From positions 62,001 through 126,000 of the forward strand of contig JAAVVG010000017.1 of assembly GCA_012976225.1 (NCBI GenBank): a stretch of 64,000 nucleotides of DNA, in the 5' to 3' direction. Source of the DNA: Golubevia sp. BC0850 (lineage: Eukaryota; Basidiomycota; Exobasidiomycetes; Golubeviales; Golubeviaceae). This document shows, piece by piece, positions 61,040 through 64,000 of this stretch. The notes below the pieces were generated by a model, which was not told the DNA's origin, made no database searches, and worked only from the letters and a program-made list of their open reading frames with translations. A program made the position numbers and the translations under genes. Position 1 is the first letter of the stretch, and each line of letters begins with the position of its first letter.

Positions 61040-62600
61040 TGGTCAGCAAAACATAAGAGACAACAATTTGGCAGGTTCTATATATCTCACATAAGTCACA
61101 AAGAACTGACTTCCATTAGTTCCAGGTCCCTTATTGGCCATACTCAAAGTACCTCTACTACTATGTTTATAAGATCCCTTCTCAATTTCATCTTCAAAAT
61201 TCTTTCCCCAAATCGATTGACCACCTGATCCAGTTCCGGTTGGATCTCCACCTTGAATCATGAATCCCTTGATATTTCGATGGAAGATAGTACCATTGTA
61301 TTTCCCCTGTTTGCAAAGTGTAAGAAAGTTATAACAAGTCTTTGGAGCTGCATCCACATGAAGTTCTAAATTCAAAGGCCCAAAATTTGTCGTTAACTGT
61401 CGAGTCAAATTGAACGATAGAAGATAAGCATAGAATCAGTACCAATTTGAGGTGCTCAATCTTCTCCATGCTTCAGAGAAACTGGATTCTGGGCAACTCA
61501 CTCGAACATAAGCTTTAGCTTTTCCCTTGCCTTTAGAACCCTTTTTCGAAACCTCTTCAAACATCAATTCTTCCTCATCTCTCAAAACCTTTTCGGTTTT
61601 AGTAACAGGAGTTAAACTGCTACTAGTTAAAGAAGCAGCAGCTCTATTAGTTGAAAATTCAGTTTGATTGTAAGGAACTTTTCCTTTGAATTTAAATGAT
61701 TCACCAGCTTTCCTTCTATCAATTTCTTCCTTTTCTTGATTTTGTTTCTTGATTTGATCTAGGACCTTAGAAGTACTTCCAGTTGCGTCTACATTGACTT
61801 CATCTTCATCCGATTTGAAAGTGGAAGCGGCGGAGAGTTCAGATTTAGCAGCAGTTCTTTCCGTTTCATTCAACCTCATACCATTTTTAAGGTGATGTAA
61901 TTGAGTCATATCCTTTGTTGGAGACATGTTATGAGGGTCTTGTAAGGTTATAATGTCCTTTTTGTTGAAGGGAGTGTCGTTTAACAGATCTCTCAGAGAT
62001 TTGGTTTTGAGGTTGAGTTGAGCAATGGTTTCGTAGGAAAAGACGTTTCCGGTTGGTCGTAGTGCTACTATGTGAGAATGCGGAGTAAATAGCTGATAGA
62101 AAGAAGGAAGAAACAGGGTGAGAGAGAAGAGGTTTAAGAGAGGGTTCCAGAAGCAGTCAGAGGTGGCCAAAGAGATGGCTCAGATGGCAGTATCCCATTC
62201 TTCCTGCTAGTGTATGTTTCTAAGTTTTGATCTAATATGAAGCACTATGTAAACTCACCTTAAAACTGACAGGATCTCTCCATTTCCCGTGTTCATCCTT
62301 ATCAAAGTTCAATTTAACCAATTCCTTCAATTCGAGCTTTGAACCATCTACTGGATTCAGATTTCCGTACTTTTTCAACCAAGGTACTATGTTAGTCAAT
62401 TCAAAGATTGTACCAGTGTTTGGATCTGCGATGGGTAATTGCCAATCTTGAAGTGAAAGAGAGCAAGAAGTGAATGGAATTGGTTCATATTGAGCTCCAG
62501 TGGATTTGTTTATGGCACCGGAAGAAGCTGCAACAGCACCATAGATTCCAGAATGCTCAGCTTGAGTCAAATGAAGTCGATCAGATTTACCATGTCCCAT
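60359..62600 (-). CDS. cyp8: U-box cyclophilin Cyp8/PPIL2
   Basis: A nuclear peptidyl-prolyl isomerase with a U-box, linked to spliceosomes and ubiquitin ligation. The start is [20 protein letters not shown]-box-like domain ([18 protein letters not shown], then [19 protein letters not shown]) is followed by a coiled linker. The cyclophilin domain runs [38 protein letters not shown] and NGSQFFVTY, then [12 protein letters not shown]. The tail ends FGDFSSW, as in Cyp8 orthologs. Four or more exons are in frame; an AG run at about 61009-61035 lies in one intron. Confidence 0.92.
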
Positions 62601-62720
62601 AATTGTAAAGTAGATGCACTTGGCGGGTTTAACGTTGAGGTGGATGGGGGAGAGGGATAACCTGCCTGCTAACCTCCCACACACACCATAGCTAATCTTC
62701 TAGAATTCTTATCTTGAATC
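62601..62720. promoter_or_regulatory. Short shared divergent promoter
   Basis: Only 120 bases separate the divergent cyp8 and Arp9-like start codons. Both promoters and leaders must fit there. No clear TATA box is visible. Confidence 0.5.
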
Positions 62721-64000
62721 ATGTCAAGAGAATCGCGATCTGTTGTGATTTTACATGGATCTCATTCAATTCACGCACTTTATGGAATTAATTCAGAAGT
62801 TTATCATCGTCCAAGTGTAACTGTAAAAGCTAAAGTTGGAATCTCAAAGACTTGGATTCAAGAGAGAAGTCATTTACATACTTTGCCTTTGCCAGATGTG
62901 GCCGATTACATCGTTGGAAAAGAATTGGAACAGTTGGAAGCTCAGGGTGAAATTCAATACCTCATTTGGCCAATGAGGGAGAGGAAGGTTGTAGAATGGA
63001 AAGGTTTGATCGCTCTATGGTGAGTACGAGTACGCTGCTAGTTGTTGTTAGGCTTTGAGCGAGGTGAATGGATAGGTCCTATAGGTTTAGAATGATAGGA
63101 GTCAATGCATTCTTACTTAACGACGGGGCTCTTGAGATAGGCAGGGACTTGGTGGAGATGGATGCCTTACCTCCAAAAGTGATGATCCTCCAAGCTGTTA
63201 AAGATGATCTAATCTTCTCTCAAACTCTCTATTTCAATACTTCACAGGCATCATTTACTATTCCACCTTTTACCACTAAGACTATCAGCCAATGATTCCC
63301 ACGTCCTTCTAGCTCTTCCAACCTCTCTCATCACTCGATCCTTATCTTCTCATCTGACTTCAATCTTCTTCTCAAGATTCAACTGTGCTGGTTTCGCCTT
63401 GATCGACACTTCATTACTAAGTTGTTATGCAGCTGGAGTTTTAACAGGAGCGAGCATAGATTTAGGACATGAAAGTATAGAAGTAACTCCAGTTGTAGAA
63501 TGCATGCCAATTGCAGGAGCAGTAGGTTCAATCGGAATTGGTACTAAGCATCTAATAGGTCATTTAGCAAGTTTGATTTCAAAGGATTCAAATTTAGTAT
63601 CTCAACTTCAAGCTTTACCTCCATCAACAAAGAAAGAAGCCATTCAAATCGTAAATTCAGCTTCAACTTCAAAAGTCACTTCTAATTTTGGAGATAATCC
63701 TGTAGAAGAGAGGTTATTCCTAGCATTTGCGGATCATTTATGGGCATCAAATCAATTGAGAGCTCCAACACCTGAAGAATCAGGTGCAGCAGCTGCAGCT
63801 CAAGCTCAAGAAGAAGAAGAAGAAATCTTTGACGTTGCTGCTGCTTTGGTAGCTGGGAAAGAAAAGGCTTTGGTAGAAGAACAAGAAAGAAAGAAAAGAG
63901 AAGCAATGAACAAAGCCAATGGCAAAGGAAAAGAAGGTCCAAATGAGATTTTGGTGAATTTTAGAGGTAATAAAATCAAGGTTTCTAATTCTTTGTTGAC
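62721..64000 (+). CDS. Actin-related protein, Arp9-like, 3' end cut off
   Basis: Exon 1 is 62721-63019; exon 2 runs from 63248 to the window end. The spliced reading KGLIALWHHLLFHLLP is the actin-fold segment before subdomain 2, and SANDSHVLLALPTSL and GVLTGASIDLGHESIEVTPV correspond to the actin core and phosphate-loop regions. The N-terminal VVILHGSHSIHALYG is degenerate at ATP-contact positions, as expected for Arp9. Arp9 with Arp7 couples the ATPase to actin-fold subunits in the SWI/SNF and RSC remodelling complexes. A long Glu/Lys insert near 63790-63960 looks lineage-specific. Arp9 against another divergent ARP is not settled. Confidence 0.75.

Noticed and set aside
63060-63295. A coding exon of the Arp9-like gene (FRMIGVNAFLLND...)
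   Set aside because: Splicing 63019 to 63248 gives the conserved LIALWHHLLFHLL join, so this stretch is intronic.
1-64000. tRNA, rRNA or CRISPR features
   Set aside because: No cloverleaf with an intact B box, no rRNA core sequence and no regular spaced repeats were found by eye.

Overview
The window reads as nuclear DNA of a basidiomycete fungus, most likely Pucciniomycotina. Genes are broken by many short GT-AG introns, mostly 50 to 150 nt. Gene families are fungal (Spc7/KNL1 kinetochore protein, Lec1-type PXB-DUF3818 protein, BRE4-like 6TM protein, Arp9-like protein). Decayed BTB/F-box type genes of the kind expanded in this group are scattered through it. The genus cannot be read from the sequence. 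I found no CRISPR, rRNA or tRNA, and no multi-gene system that looks like a new pathway.

Layout. 1-1354: 3' part of an epoxide hydrolase (+). 1802-3173: secreted repeat protein with dibasic sites (-). 3842-4828: non-autonomous DNA transposon with matching 14-bp terminal inverted repeats and a 9-bp target duplication. 5190-6010: decaying BTB copy (+). 6251-7893 and 8116-9865: divergent eIF3g and mitochondrial ribosomal protein mL57. 10314-11960: second, inverted and broken BTB/F-box copy. 12906-16988: Lec1-like PXB/DUF3818 protein (-). 17328-20365: SAC1 phosphoinositide phosphatase (+) with a 14-nt microexon. 20650-21732: dispersed repeats. 22140-23050: BTB-like remnant. 23124-27667: BRE4-like 6TM protein (-). 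28458-31073: importin alpha (-). 32335-35330: unidentified decayed gene. 36097-37955: inverted partner of the repeats at 20650-21732. 38603-42794: kelch membrane protein (-). 43508-48898: Spc7/KNL1 (+). 50143-53144: Whi3/Scw1-like RRM protein (+). 53110-53893: LTO1 (+), whose start lies inside the last exon of the RRM gene. 55084-57026: secreted histidine acid phosphatase (+). 57316-59794+: class-3 fatty aldehyde dehydrogenase (-). 60359-62600: Cyp8/PPIL2 U-box cyclophilin (-). 62721 to the end: Arp9-like actin-related protein (+, cut by the window end).

Most genes are unrelated housekeeping functions: translation (eIF3g, mL57, and LTO1, which serves the Rli1/ABCE1 iron-sulfur protein), lipid handling (SAC1, Lec1-like, aldehyde dehydrogenase), nuclear transport, splicing, chromatin and kinetochore. 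The most interesting structure is the RRM-LTO1 junction. The two coding regions overlap by 35 nt in different frames. If the last RRM intron is kept, the RRM frame runs without a stop directly into LTO1 in its own frame, so splicing could switch between two separate proteins and a fusion. The second is a pair of nearly identical 0.7-kb inverted repeats 14.4 kb apart, around BRE4-like, importin alpha and two decayed genes.
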